Shown in pieces: positions 17,191-26,353 of a stretch of DNA of 64,000 nucleotides. Below the pieces are notes generated by a model that had not been told where the DNA came from, did not search any database, and saw nothing but the letters and a program-made list of their open reading frames with translations. How positions within the stretch are numbered: position 1 is the first letter of the stretch; every line of letters starts with the position of its first letter. Position numbers and translations under genes: made by a program. Source of the stretch: Saprospiraceae bacterium. Lineage in GTDB: Bacteria > Bacteroidota > Bacteroidia > Chitinophagales > Saprospiraceae. The stretch covers positions 1,830,001 through 1,894,000 of the forward strand of contig JADJOB010000002.1 of the NCBI GenBank assembly GCA_016714025.1, in the 5' to 3' direction.

Positions 17191-17961
17191 ATGAAAAATT
17201 TAATCCTTACCTCATTATTCTTAGGCATTGTTTCGTATGCAGTTCAAAGTTGGAACGAGCAACGTATACAAGCTAATGTAAAAGTAGAAACATTTGTGGA
17301 TGCATCTACAAATAGTTATTCGGCAATCTCCGTCACCTTCTATCAAGACGCAAGCGGAAGTATAAAAGACAATGGTATTGAAATAATCTCCACCGGAATA
17401 TTCATGCCATATTTTGATGACGTAAACAGGGACATTCAATTGTCCTTTGGAATTATCGACAATTTATCAGCAGAAAAACTTATTGCAGTCTCCATGGCAA
17501 AACTAGACTTTTTCAAACCCACACTTCAGGATTTAAGAAACCTAAATGTTGTCGAAAGAAGAAAGGAGAAGGAACGGTTTGAGTCTGCTTTGAAAAAGTA
17601 TAAAGTAGATAGCATTCAGTACTACCAAGATCGACGCACTAAAATTGAAGATTTTTGTAAGAGGGCTGAAACCGTTTTAAACGTATACAGAACTAATCTC
17701 TCTGGACAAACTGATCTTAAAACAGCAATTGATATCGCTGATAAGGTATTTGAGTTTCCGGATTTCAGTTCCAGCAAGAATTTTCTTCTGCTATATTCAG
17801 ACGGTCAGGATACCTATCACAGAAAGATAAAAAAGCTACGCAACAAAGCCGAAGTGATTTTGATAAACGCGGGGAGAGATATTCCTACATCAGTTGATGC
17901 AATCATTTCAAAAAAATTACAGTCGCCGGAACAAGCGATTAAATATACATTAATTCCTTAA
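17191..17961 (+). CDS. Exported or membrane-anchored vWA-fold protein of the mobilization operon
   Basis: A 256-residue protein. Residues 1-20 form a hydrophobic signal or anchor (LILTSLFLGIVSYAV). A von Willebrand A-like fold follows: the MIDAS motif DxSxS appears as D53-A-S55-G-S57, and a second metal-site aspartate as FLLLYSDGQD around residue 203. A charged helical insert lies at 110-160. vWA domains bind partners through a divalent metal. It is the first gene of a tightly spaced operon that ends with the relaxase, with 18 nt to the next gene. A vWA protein in this place is unusual, and its role in transfer is not known to me. Confidence 0.72.
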   Translation: MKNLILTSLFLGIVSYAVQSWNEQRIQANVKVETFVDASTNSYSAISVTFYQDASGSIKDNGIEIISTGIFMPYFDDVNRDIQLSFGIIDNLSAEKLIAVSMAKLDFFKPTLQDLRNLNVVERRKEKERFESALKKYKVDSIQYYQDRRTKIEDFCKRAETVLNVYRTNLSGQTDLKTAIDIADKVFEFPDFSSSKNFLLLYSDGQDTYHRKIKKLRNKAEVILINAGRDIPTSVDAIISKKLQSPEQAIKYTLIP

Positions 17962-17979
17962 TCAATTAAAATACTTAAA

Positions 17980-18849
17980 ATGAAAACAAGTAGACTCGAT
18001 GCTCATAAAGCAATAAAGGAAATTCAGAATCTCGTAAAAGATTTATTGAATCTGTTTCTCTTCTGCAAATCCAGAAAAGAAGAGGTAGCTAAACTCAAAG
18101 AGAGTATGGATGAACTGGACAAAAGTAATCCAGAATACAATGAAATATTATTAGACAATCGTGAAAATATTCGTATGAATTTCAGATTGATAATTTTGAT
18201 CCTCAGCTTCTTTATAGACTTCTTTCTTCTTTATGAAGCATTGATCATTCTTTGCGATCAATTCGGTTGGTCTGAAGTATGGAAATTTTTGATTCCGGCG
18301 ATTCTGATAATTCTAGAGGTTGCTGTAAGTTATTTTTCAATTTTATACTCACGAGATGCAGATAAACCATCACGGATTTCCAGAAAACTTCAGTATTTCA
18401 TTCTGCCGGTGTTAGTTGGCTTCTCCATTTTGGCTGTCTATTTCCATTTTCAAGGATACAATCCAGACATTGACGGATCACTATTCGGTTTTCTGACCTT
18501 TAGAATTACGATACAGTTAATTATGCTTGTTTCAAGTATAATGCTACACCTGTGGTTGATCTTAAACGCTGAGGATATGGCTGAGGCATTGGCATATTTG
18601 CGGTATAGGAACGCTAGGAAAAAGATAGATAGTATAATAATAAACATTGAGGAATCAAATACAGCCAGATACTATCCTGAATTCACAAGGCTTACCCACA
18701 GATTTGTCAGAGATAAAAACATTTTCGTGACTAGTTATCCTGAAATGCAATTCGATTTTGCCGCTTCAATGCCACAAGAACTAATTGATGGCATCAATAC
18801 CGTAATGGGAAGGGTTGTTATCGGAAATACAAGTCCAAATCCTGGATAA
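17980..18849 (+). CDS. Membrane protein of the mobilization operon (289 aa, about 4 TM)
   Basis: A helical, charged N-terminal region of about 65 residues (LKESMDELDKSNPEYNE) is followed by about four membrane segments between residues 68 and 195. A cytosolic basic C-terminal part ends with Pro/Asn. No motif of a known transfer protein is visible. The gene starts 18 nt after the vWA gene and stops one base before the next start codon, which suggests co-translation. It may anchor the coupling protein or the vWA protein in the inner membrane; this is inference from the operon. Confidence 0.7.
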   Translation: MKTSRLDAHKAIKEIQNLVKDLLNLFLFCKSRKEEVAKLKESMDELDKSNPEYNEILLDNRENIRMNFRLIILILSFFIDFFLLYEALIILCDQFGWSEVWKFLIPAILIILEVAVSYFSILYSRDADKPSRISRKLQYFILPVLVGFSILAVYFHFQGYNPDIDGSLFGFLTFRITIQLIMLVSSIMLHLWLILNAEDMAEALAYLRYRNARKKIDSIIINIEESNTARYYPEFTRLTHRFVRDKNIFVTSYPEMQFDFAASMPQELIDGINTVMGRVVIGNTSPNPG

Positions 18850-18850
18850 A

Positions 18851-19009
18851 ATGGAGTCAAGGTCAGGTCAGGTTTTTTTCAAAATGTTTCGAACGTTAAT
18901 GATCATTAGCGTAAAATTGTTGGCTTTAACGTTCGCTTTTCTTTGTAAAATTTCTGGTTCCGTGCTTCTGAAAACCGGAGAGGCATTGGAGAAAATGCTC
19001 ATGAAATGA
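18851..19009 (+). CDS. Small single-TM protein upstream of the coupling protein (52 aa)
   Basis: ATG at 18851, one base after the preceding TAA, opens a 52-residue frame (MESRSGQVFFKMFRTLMIIS). It consists of a basic amphipathic start and one hydrophobic helix around residues 12-38. Its TGA overlaps the coupling protein ATG as ATGA. A longer frame from 18815 would overlap the upstream gene and is less likely. The tight overlaps on both sides are the main evidence that it is real. It may act as a small accessory subunit of the coupling protein, but this is not shown. Confidence 0.6.
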   Translation: MESRSGQVFFKMFRTLMIISVKLLALTFAFLCKISGSVLLKTGEALEKMLMK

Positions 19010-20433
19010 TCTCAATTATTAAAATTGCGTTTGAATTGGTATATCTACTACTGGATGAAGTTGTTTCTATATTTTTTACAATGATAACATCATTAATCAG
19101 TCCAAAAAGAAAGACTGAATTTGATGCAAATTTTGTTTCTACCAATGAAGTTTTGAGCAAGGAAGAATTAGGATTTTGCCTTACTGGAAACTATAGTTTA
19201 TCAATAGCCGATAGCTATAAAAATGCCATTGCGCTAGGAGGATCGGGATCTGGAAAGAGTTCTGCGGTTTTGATAAATAGTGCTTTACTTATGGCTAAGG
19301 GAAATTCAAGCCTTGTAATTAACGACCCTAGTCATGAGATTCGATTAAAGGTATCTGGCGCATTGATGGAGGAAGGATATGAAATCAAGGTAATAAATTA
19401 CAGCAGTCTAGATTCGGAATGTTTTAATCCCTTAAAACGATGCAAGACCATTTCAGATATTCAAAAGTTGGCTACCTTGTTAGTTAGAAATGCTCTGGGT
19501 GATGCGAAGGATCCCTTCTGGAACAAGAGTGCCGAATCTGTGATTAGTTTATTTATTAGGTACCTAGTTTTTTATACTAAACCAGAATACAGGACTCTAT
19601 ACAATGTATTGCATTTAATAAATGTCTTTGCTGGTAATCCTGAAAATATTGATCGCTTAATAGTTAAAGCACGAGACGAAAAAATGTTGTCAGAATACAA
19701 GGCTTTTGTGGCCTATGGCGATAAGACCTTATCATCTATCTTAGCAACAGCCAAAGCATCTCTGACAATATTTACTGATGAAATTGTAGCATCTATCACT
19801 TCAATTGATACAATTGATTTTACGGAATTTAGAAAAAGGAAAGTTGCTCTGTTCATAAATAACTCAGTTCCAGGCATGCATTATTATGGAGCATTATCAT
19901 CACTTTTCTTTCAGCAATTTTTAAATGAAATTCTGACAAATATTCCAAACAAGGATGAAAACAATATCTTCTTTCTTTTGGATGAGGCAAGTTCAATGTA
20001 TTTACCTGCCCTTTCAACTACTATATCAAATATCCGCAAATACAATAGTGGCATTTTACTAGTCTATCAGGATTATCATCAGCTTGAGCATATTTATGGA
20101 TCATATGAGGCAAAAAATATCTCCGCAAACTGCTTTGCAAAGGTTTATCTCCCCGGTCAGCCAATCGAAACATGTAAAATGTTGGAAACGACTTTAGGTA
20201 AATTTGAATACTTGGATGAAAGTGATGTTCGACATACAAGACAACTTATGACAGCAGATGAGATCAGAATGTCTGACAAGGCAATTATTTTGATTGGAAA
20301 CAAACCTCCAATTCATGCAAAATTGAATCCGTACTACAATAGCTGGAAGCTAAATACCAAAACCAAGCTACCACCTTATGAACCGGAGTGTAAAATATCT
20401 TTTGATATTCCACCTTTAATTCCATTGGAATGA
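19006..20433 (+). CDS. VirD4/TraG-like type IV coupling protein
   Basis: A 475-residue ATPase. A short hydrophobic N-terminal region (residues 8-32) is probably the membrane anchor. Walker A is GGSGSGKSS (78-86), with the nearby LVINDPSHEI segment typical of VirD4 proteins. Walker B is IFFLLDEAS near residue 325, followed by the SNIRKYNSGILLVYQDYHQL segment that corresponds to the family's conserved C-terminal ATPase motif. The protein recruits a relaxase-DNA complex to a type IV secretion channel. No VirB4 or other channel gene is found in the window, so the element is probably mobilizable rather than self-transmissible, unless those genes lie to the left. Confidence 0.9.
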   Translation: MISIIKIAFELVYLLLDEVVSIFFTMITSLISPKRKTEFDANFVSTNEVLSKEELGFCLTGNYSLSIADSYKNAIALGGSGSGKSSAVLINSALLMAKGNSSLVINDPSHEIRLKVSGALMEEGYEIKVINYSSLDSECFNPLKRCKTISDIQKLATLLVRNALGDAKDPFWNKSAESVISLFIRYLVFYTKPEYRTLYNVLHLINVFAGNPENIDRLIVKARDEKMLSEYKAFVAYGDKTLSSILATAKASLTIFTDEIVASITSIDTIDFTEFRKRKVALFINNSVPGMHYYGALSSLFFQQFLNEILTNIPNKDENNIFFLLDEASSMYLPALSTTISNIRKYNSGILLVYQDYHQLEHIYGSYEAKNISANCFAKVYLPGQPIETCKMLETTLGKFEYLDESDVRHTRQLMTADEIRMSDKAIILIGNKPPIHAKLNPYYNSWKLNTKTKLPPYEPECKISFDIPPLIPLE

Positions 20434-20903
20434 AAAGAAGGATGAATTCCAATACTTCGGTTTATTCTTTTTTAAAATCCAGTGGTGTTCTTGAAAATGG
20501 AACACATGAGCAAATACAGAAAGCACGGAATGAATATTGGAGAGAATATAAGCGGAAATGGAGAAAGCATCAACGGAAGAAGAATACAGAGTTTGCTATT
20601 TCATTTTCACAAGAAGAATTAAAGGAGTTATCTACTCAAGCCAAAAGACATAAAGTTAGTAGAACTAAATTTATTAAGAAGGCTTGTTTTGCGTATATCA
20701 ATAAGTCCTTTATTGTTCCAGACATCGCAGAAGTCAGAAAAATATCACAATTGCTCTCAATGACCTACAATGCAATACAAGAATCTTTGGAATCAAACAA
20801 AATTGAATTCAAAAATGGAAAAGATATTATGGAGCGTGTCTACCAACTCGAAAGAGAAATTCTTCCAGTACTAAACAATCCAAAATCAATTGAGTTGCAA
20901 TGA
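20430..20903 (+). CDS. MobC-like relaxosome accessory protein (RHH type)
   Basis: A 157-residue basic protein. The start is rich in Arg/Lys (EYKRKWRKHQRKKN). A ribbon-helix-helix-like core follows, with FAISFSQEELKELSTQAKRH and VSRTKFIKKACFAYIN, the sequence pattern of MobC/BmgB proteins that bind near oriT. The C-terminal half is a long helix. Its ATG overlaps the coupling protein stop (ATGA) and its own stop overlaps the relaxase start (20900-20903), so the three are translationally coupled. It presumably helps the relaxase open and recognise oriT. Confidence 0.78.
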   Translation: MKRRMNSNTSVYSFLKSSGVLENGTHEQIQKARNEYWREYKRKWRKHQRKKNTEFAISFSQEELKELSTQAKRHKVSRTKFIKKACFAYINKSFIVPDIAEVRKISQLLSMTYNAIQESLESNKIEFKNGKDIMERVYQLEREILPVLNNPKSIELQ

Positions 20904-21790
20904 TCCTAAAAAACCTAACCCGAAGAACTGGCACTCAACAACTCGTAAATTACCTTTTCAAAAACGAAAAGGATAATAAGCCTGAACCAATCATTAAACA
21001 CAATTTAAGAAGTAAAACCGTCAACGGATGGTCAAAAGAATTTGACCGAAATTTTGATTTAAGAACTAACAGACGAGTAGATAATATCCGGCTTCATCAT
21101 ACAATCATTTCTTTTTCAAACAAAGATAAGAAACAAATCAATCCAGAATTATTAAAGGACATAACTAAAAAGTATATCGAGCTTCGAGGCAAAGACAACA
21201 TCTATCTGGCTTCATCCCATCATGATAAAGAACATATACACCTCCATATTGTTATGTCCTCAACCAAATTAATTACTGGCGAATCAAACCGGATTTCGAG
21301 ACAGGAATTCAGAGACTTGAAACTCGCTTTAGATGGATATCAAAAAGAAAAGTACCCTGAACTTGTAAATAGCCTCCCTGCTCATGGGAAATCACAAAAA
21401 CTCCAGCTTTCCGACCCTGAACTGAAGCTTCAGGATCGGGAAGGAAAATTATCACAAAAGCAAGGGCTTTTGGAAACCGTTGAGACGGTTTATAGTAGAT
21501 CAAAATCACTTGATAATTTTCTTTCTGAGCTCAAATCCGAGGGGTATAATTCGTATATTAGGGGTGGTAAAGTTTATGGTGTGGAGGATGAATCCGGGCG
21601 ACATTATCGCTTTAAGACCCTCGGAATTGACCTTTCAAAGCTGGAGGAAAAAGACCAACAAGCTCAAGAAGAAGCAAGGCAACTTCAAGAGCTTGCCACT
21701 CTTAGGGATTCAAAAATGCAAGATAGAGAGTTGGATGATCAACCGGAACGGGAGCCGGAATACGAGCCAGCAGAACCGGATGGTGATTAG
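20900..21790 (+). CDS. mobB: Relaxase/mobilization nuclease (MOBP-like)
   Basis: A 296-residue protein with the relaxase fold (Relaxase/MobA-type). A likely nucleophile Tyr lies in QQLVNYLF (residue 18). The metal-binding histidine motif is H107-H108-DKE-H112-I-H114-L-H116. The segment GYQKEKYPEL follows. The C-terminal third is a charged coiled helix ending with an acidic, proline-rich tail. Relaxases nick one strand at oriT and lead it through the coupling protein. It closes the mobilization operon. A 19-bp perfect inverted repeat begins 26 nt after the stop codon. The symbol is by analogy with Bacteroidota mobilization proteins. Confidence 0.88.
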   Translation: MILKNLTRRTGTQQLVNYLFKNEKDNKPEPIIKHNLRSKTVNGWSKEFDRNFDLRTNRRVDNIRLHHTIISFSNKDKKQINPELLKDITKKYIELRGKDNIYLASSHHDKEHIHLHIVMSSTKLITGESNRISRQEFRDLKLALDGYQKEKYPELVNSLPAHGKSQKLQLSDPELKLQDREGKLSQKQGLLETVETVYSRSKSLDNFLSELKSEGYNSYIRGGKVYGVEDESGRHYRFKTLGIDLSKLEEKDQQAQEEARQLQELATLRDSKMQDRELDDQPEREPEYEPAEPDGD

Positions 21791-21815
21791 GTAGAATTCC
21801 GGTTTAGAGTAATTG

Positions 21816-21874
21816 CAAGATTGCATTTCGCCATGGAGATATGTATATCTGCCTTATGGCGAAATGCAATCTTG
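21816..21874. repeat. 19-bp perfect inverted repeat with internal palindrome
   Basis: CAAGATTGCATTTCGCCAT at 21816-21834 is the exact reverse complement of 21856-21874. The 21-nt loop itself holds AGATAT-GT-ATATCT (21837-21850). No T-run follows. It could be a terminator without U-tract, a DNA cruciform, or a recombination or replication site. The rest of the 328-nt gap 21791-22118 shows no supported gene. Confidence 0.7.
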
Positions 21875-22118
21875 GCGGAAGACCCGCACCCCTCAAAACA
21901 AAGAATTAATGTAAACTTACATGTCATAAAGTCAGAAGAATGTTCTGTATTTAATCCGATTTTAAGGGAATTTGACAGTAAAAATGGACAAACTGACCAT
22001 TTTTTTCACATGGAATAATCTTTGATACTCCGAGGTTTATGCATATGAATAATTTAATTTAGGAAGTTGCATTTTATTTAATTCCTATTTTTTAACACAG
22101 CCATAAAAACTAAACTGT

Positions 22119-23321
22119 ATGACTAGTAAAATTAAATACTATCCAGTGGATAACGGTGACCAGTCCCTTATTTCGGTTTTTGAGAATAATTATTGCACCA
22201 ATATTTTAGTTGATTGCAACATAAGAGAGTCTTCAAAAGGAAATAATAATCCAGAGCAATTTGATGTCAAACAAGACCTGATTCATTCTTTGAATAAAAG
22301 AAAAGTAAATGAAATAGATAATGTTCCATTTACAGATATTTTTATTCTAAGCCATGGTGATGATGATCATTTACGTGGATTCGAAAAGAACTTTTATCAA
22401 GGTGATCCAAAACTGTATAATAAGAAAAATAAAGATGCGGAAGAAATATTGATTGATGTTCTTTGGTTTTCTCCGATGGTAATGGGTACCGCTACTAATG
22501 ATGATGAGCGAGTTTTTAACAAAGAAGCTAAACGTCGAATTCAATTGCATAGAGATAACAGTGCAGATAAGGATTTACCTGGTAATCGAATTGTGATTAT
22601 AGGTAATGATCAAAATGAAGATTTAAGTGATTTAGACCTTGTGAGAAAAGTACCAGGCGATATAATAACTCGATTTAACAATCGTGATTTAAAAACATTT
22701 TCAATATTTATTCACTCACCTTACCAAAAACAATTGACTGACGACGAAATTGACAAGAATCGGGTAAGCATTGTTTTTCAAGCCAGATTTAAATTCTCAG
22801 CAACAAGTTCTGATTTCTGCACCCTTGCAATGTTTGGTGGAGATTCAGATCATCATGCGTGGAAAGTAATTTTGGAGAAAACAAAAAAACATAATAAACA
22901 TGTTACGGAGCAAGCACTTAACTGGGATTTGTTTTTAGCATGTCATCATTGCTCTTGGACTTTCTTCAATGATACACCACAAGAAGAGAATCCGAAACCT
23001 GTTGCTACTTCTTTAGAAGTACTGGATTATAAACGCGGACAAGCTAAAGTAATTGCCTCGTGCAAAGAGATAAAAAACAATATTGATAATCCTCCTCATT
23101 ACAAAGCAAAAGCACAATATGTAAATAAAGTAACTGATCAAAATTTTCTTAATACCGCTATTGCTATTAAAATTGGTGAAACTCCTCAACCAATAATTTT
23201 TGAAATTACTCAACAAGGGCCAATGATTCCCAAAAAATCTGAAAGTAATACAACCTCTACAGGTACAGGAATTTTGGGAGCTATTAATAAACCTACGAGT
23301 TATGGCAACCAAAAATTATAG
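22119..23321 (+). CDS. Metallo-β-lactamase-fold hydrolase of the ubiquitin-like cassette
   Basis: A 400-residue soluble protein with a metallo-β-lactamase fold. Strands at the start (KYYPVDNGDQSLISVFEN) lead to the metal motif FILSHGDDDHLRGF, where H79, D81, D83 and H84 correspond to the HxHxDH signature with Asp in place of the second His. Further ligands are likely in MFGGDSDHHAW and LACHHCSW. The overall layout resembles ComEC/Rec2-type and defence-associated MBL proteins. The C-terminal tail (Ser/Thr/Gly-rich) is probably disordered. The gene overlaps the next by 20 nt. MBL genes beside prokaryotic E1/E2/JAB genes have been noted in comparative genomics. Its substrate is unknown. Confidence 0.82.
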   Translation: MTSKIKYYPVDNGDQSLISVFENNYCTNILVDCNIRESSKGNNNPEQFDVKQDLIHSLNKRKVNEIDNVPFTDIFILSHGDDDHLRGFEKNFYQGDPKLYNKKNKDAEEILIDVLWFSPMVMGTATNDDERVFNKEAKRRIQLHRDNSADKDLPGNRIVIIGNDQNEDLSDLDLVRKVPGDIITRFNNRDLKTFSIFIHSPYQKQLTDDEIDKNRVSIVFQARFKFSATSSDFCTLAMFGGDSDHHAWKVILEKTKKHNKHVTEQALNWDLFLACHHCSWTFFNDTPQEENPKPVATSLEVLDYKRGQAKVIASCKEIKNNIDNPPHYKAKAQYVNKVTDQNFLNTAIAIKIGETPQPIIFEITQQGPMIPKKSESNTTSTGTGILGAINKPTSYGNQKL

Positions 23322-25586
23322 CCAAAGATTATCAACCTTTAAGCAGGAAATAGACAATGCTGATCTTAAAGATTCTTTGGATAGTTTAAGGCAATATCTC
23401 AGTAAGAGAAATCTCAAAATACTTTGTTGGGATGAAAAAATATTGCAATATCATTAAAAGTTCAAGTTGATTTACCGCCATTAGGAAATTTCGAACAAAT
23501 AGATATAAGAAATATCGAGCCAATACTGGTAGTTATTAACTTAGTTGGATATCCTTTCATCCCTCCAAAAGTTTATCCAGATCGCCTAAATTTTCCGAGG
23601 GCTCAATTACCGCATTTATATATTGCAAAAAAAGATATGCCTCCTGCTTTTTGTCTAGTTCGGGGCGATCTTGCAGAATGGTATTCTAATAAACAACTCA
23701 GAGACTTGATTATCAGAGTTGAAAATTGGTTAAGAGATGCATCAGCAGGATTATTGTCGGTTGATGGCAATCAGTTTGATCCTACAAGAATTGAGGTTGC
23801 AAAAGGAATTAATATCTATGATTACGCTCAAGTGGCTAAAGTTATTAATAACAAGGCGGCTTTTTCTCAAGGTCAAAATTTTGCTATCGGTCTATTTGAA
23901 AGAAATCTATTTAATGAAATTTACTCTTTTAAATTATCTAAAATAATTACTCAGGATACTGTCGCAGAAATTTTTATAGACTATATGAAAGAAGCAAAAA
24001 AAGATAACTCGCTTGCTTCTAAAAAATTTTATCATATTGGTTATATTGTATGGTCTGAAACGGAACTTACCTTCAATAAGTATTCAGCCGATCTACCTGA
24101 AACTTGGAACGAATTAAAAACATTCTGTAGTCAGTATGATGTTGATCTTACAAAATTGGAGAAGCATCTTGCAAAGGAAGACCTTAATATTTATAAAGCT
24201 ATTCCAATAATTATTGGCGTTAAACGCCCCAACACAATTATAGGCTTTTCAGACAGTATTGAATTTTTCAATTTTTATATAGAAATTGACAGCCCTGATG
24301 TGGAGGAAGAAAGAATAATAATCAATATACCTGTATCTGTTCAAATTCAACATCAGCCACTTTCTATTAGCAAGGCCAAAGAAGTATCAGGGTTTTATGC
24401 AGAATTGGGGAGAATCGCAATTGTTGCAGGTTGTGGAGCCCTTGGGTCAAAAATAATAATGCATTTAGCAAGAAGTGGATCAACAAATTTAATATTATCT
24501 GATCCAGATAAATTTTCGCCTCATAATCTAATAAGAAATGCATTATTTTCTAATTCGGAAGGAATAAATAAAGCGATAGCATTAAAAAAAGAAATTCGTA
24601 ATCTTTATCCTTTTGAAATACTTGATAGTCTTGAGGCACTTCCCCTAACAATAGAATCTGTATTGAACGAAGAAAGCACAAAGAATTGTGATTGGATTTT
24701 TGATTTTACGGCTACAAATTCATTTTCACAAGGAATTGTTAGGGCTAAATTAGCAAAGGGCATTAGAATCTGTAAAGGATATTTTTCTGATTTCGGAAAT
24801 TTAGGAGTTCTATTCTTTGAAGGAGATAATAGAAATCCACGTATTGATGACTTAGAAATAATGTTATATGCCCAATATAAGGAGTTGCCAATTATTGCTT
24901 CATGGTTACAAAGAGAACAAGAAGCTATTCAAAAGACAATAAACACCAATATTGGCATTGGCTGTAATTCTGAAACGATAATTTTAGCCGATGATGTTGT
25001 AAGTTTACATGCCGCCTATTTCTCTGGGGTTATTAAAAATGAATCAAAACTTGTTGCTTCAAAAAATGGTAAAATATTTTTAAATAAAATTCAGCATGAG
25101 CCATTTTTTTCAAATTCTCCCATTTTTTTGGAAGTTCCAGAATTGTATGTAATTGAATCAATTAATGATCCTTCGTGGCAAATAAGGCTAAAAACAGGAA
25201 TCATAGAACAAATGAAAAAAGAAATGGGACTGGCAATGCCGAATGAAACAGGTGGAATTATTATTGGGCGTGCTAATTATAAAACAAAAACTATCCATAT
25301 AGTTGAGTTACTTGATGCCCCGAACGATAGCAGATATAGTCCAGGGTCATTTTTAAGAGGTATTCAAGATCTTCCGGAAACCATTCAAGAAATAAATGAT
25401 CAATCAGGAACACAATTGGGATATATAGGAGAATGGCATTCCCATCCATTTGGCCCTAATAAACTAAGTAGTGTGGATTTAAAAACAATTCACAAGATTA
25501 AAGAGGACTTTGAAAATCGCCAAACTAATATACCCGTGTTTATTATTGTCGTCACACCCACTGATTTGTTACCATTTGTATTTTAA
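23302..25586 (+). CDS. E2-E1-JAB fusion of a bacterial ubiquitin-like system (interrupted by a 1-base frameshift)
   Basis: Translation from ATG 23302 runs to a stop after 51 codons. The next frame continues without a gap from a run of six A at 23435-23440; seven A would give one 761-residue protein. After the join, residues ~50-150 read as an E2 (UBC-like) domain: strands with VVINLVGYPFIPPKVYP and a catalytic-type Cys in PPAFCLVRGDLAEWY, then a helix ending WLRDASAG. An E1/ThiF adenylating domain follows, with the nucleotide loop GCGALGSK, NLIRN and DWIFDFTAT. A C-terminal JAB deubiquitinase-like domain has a Glu in NETGGIIIG and EWHSHPFGPN followed by SSVD. Such proteins conjugate or remove a ubiquitin-like tag or a target protein. 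No ubiquitin-like gene or CD-NTase is adjacent. Confidence 0.8.
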
Positions 25587-25597
25587 ACCTATTTCCT

Positions 25598-26315
25598 ATG
25601 ATTGATAATTATGCTTTAAAAGCTAGAATATATCCGGTTCTAATATTTTTAGCACCACTTATTTTGTACGGATGTCTTTATTCAATTGAATTTAAAACAA
25701 TCACTTATGTTGTATACTCAGCATTATTCACAGGAGCCCTTACTTATCTTTTTTCTCAACTAGGAAGAGATCAAGGAAAGGCAAGAGAACCATCACTTTG
25801 GACAGACTGGGGTGGCGCACCTTCAGTACAAATTTTACGTTGGAGTAATTCGCTTCTTGATAGTCATACTAAACAACGATATCACCAAAAACTACAATCA
25901 TTATGTCCTGTGCAAAATATACCAGATCCTAATTATGAAAGAACAAATCCATCAGAATCTGATGAAATCTATAAAGCCTGGGGCAAGTATCTTATTTCAC
26001 ATACGAGAGATTGTAAAAAATATTCATTGCTATTAAAGGAAAATATAAACTATGGATTTCGTAGAAATCTTTGGGGGTTGAGATCTTTTGCTATTGCTCT
26101 TAACATATTAGTGTTTATTAGTAATTGGCTTTTTTTGGTTTCTTAAAGATAAGTCATTTAACTTAATGTCCTACCCGCAAAGCTTTGTTTATACATCGAC
26201 TGTGTCTATTATTTTTCTTTTATTTTGGATAATTATTGTGCGAGCGGATTGGGTAAAAACGCCAGCGTTTTCTTATGCTCAGAGATTGTATGAAGCAGTT
26301 GATCAATTAAATTAA
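25598..26315 (+). pseudogene. Multi-TM protein of the cassette, split by a 1-base frameshift
   Basis: The intact frame ends at 26146 after 182 residues. In the second frame, coding continues from a run of seven T (26130-26136) to TAA at 26313-26315; removing one T restores a single frame of about 238 residues. Two membrane helices lie near residues 12-55 and two more after residue ~160. The soluble middle contains SLWTDWGGAPSVQILRWSN and ENINYGFRRNLWGL, which look like conserved family motifs, though I cannot name the family. The gene follows the E2-E1-JAB gene after 11 nt. By position it may be the membrane-acting effector of the cassette. Confidence 0.65.
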
Positions 26316-26353
26316 TTAATACTCCTGAATTTAAGTAAAATAATTATTACATA

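Noticed and set aside
21821..22018. 65-codon frame after the relaxase
   Set aside because: It runs through the two arms of the 19-bp inverted repeat and has no other coding features.
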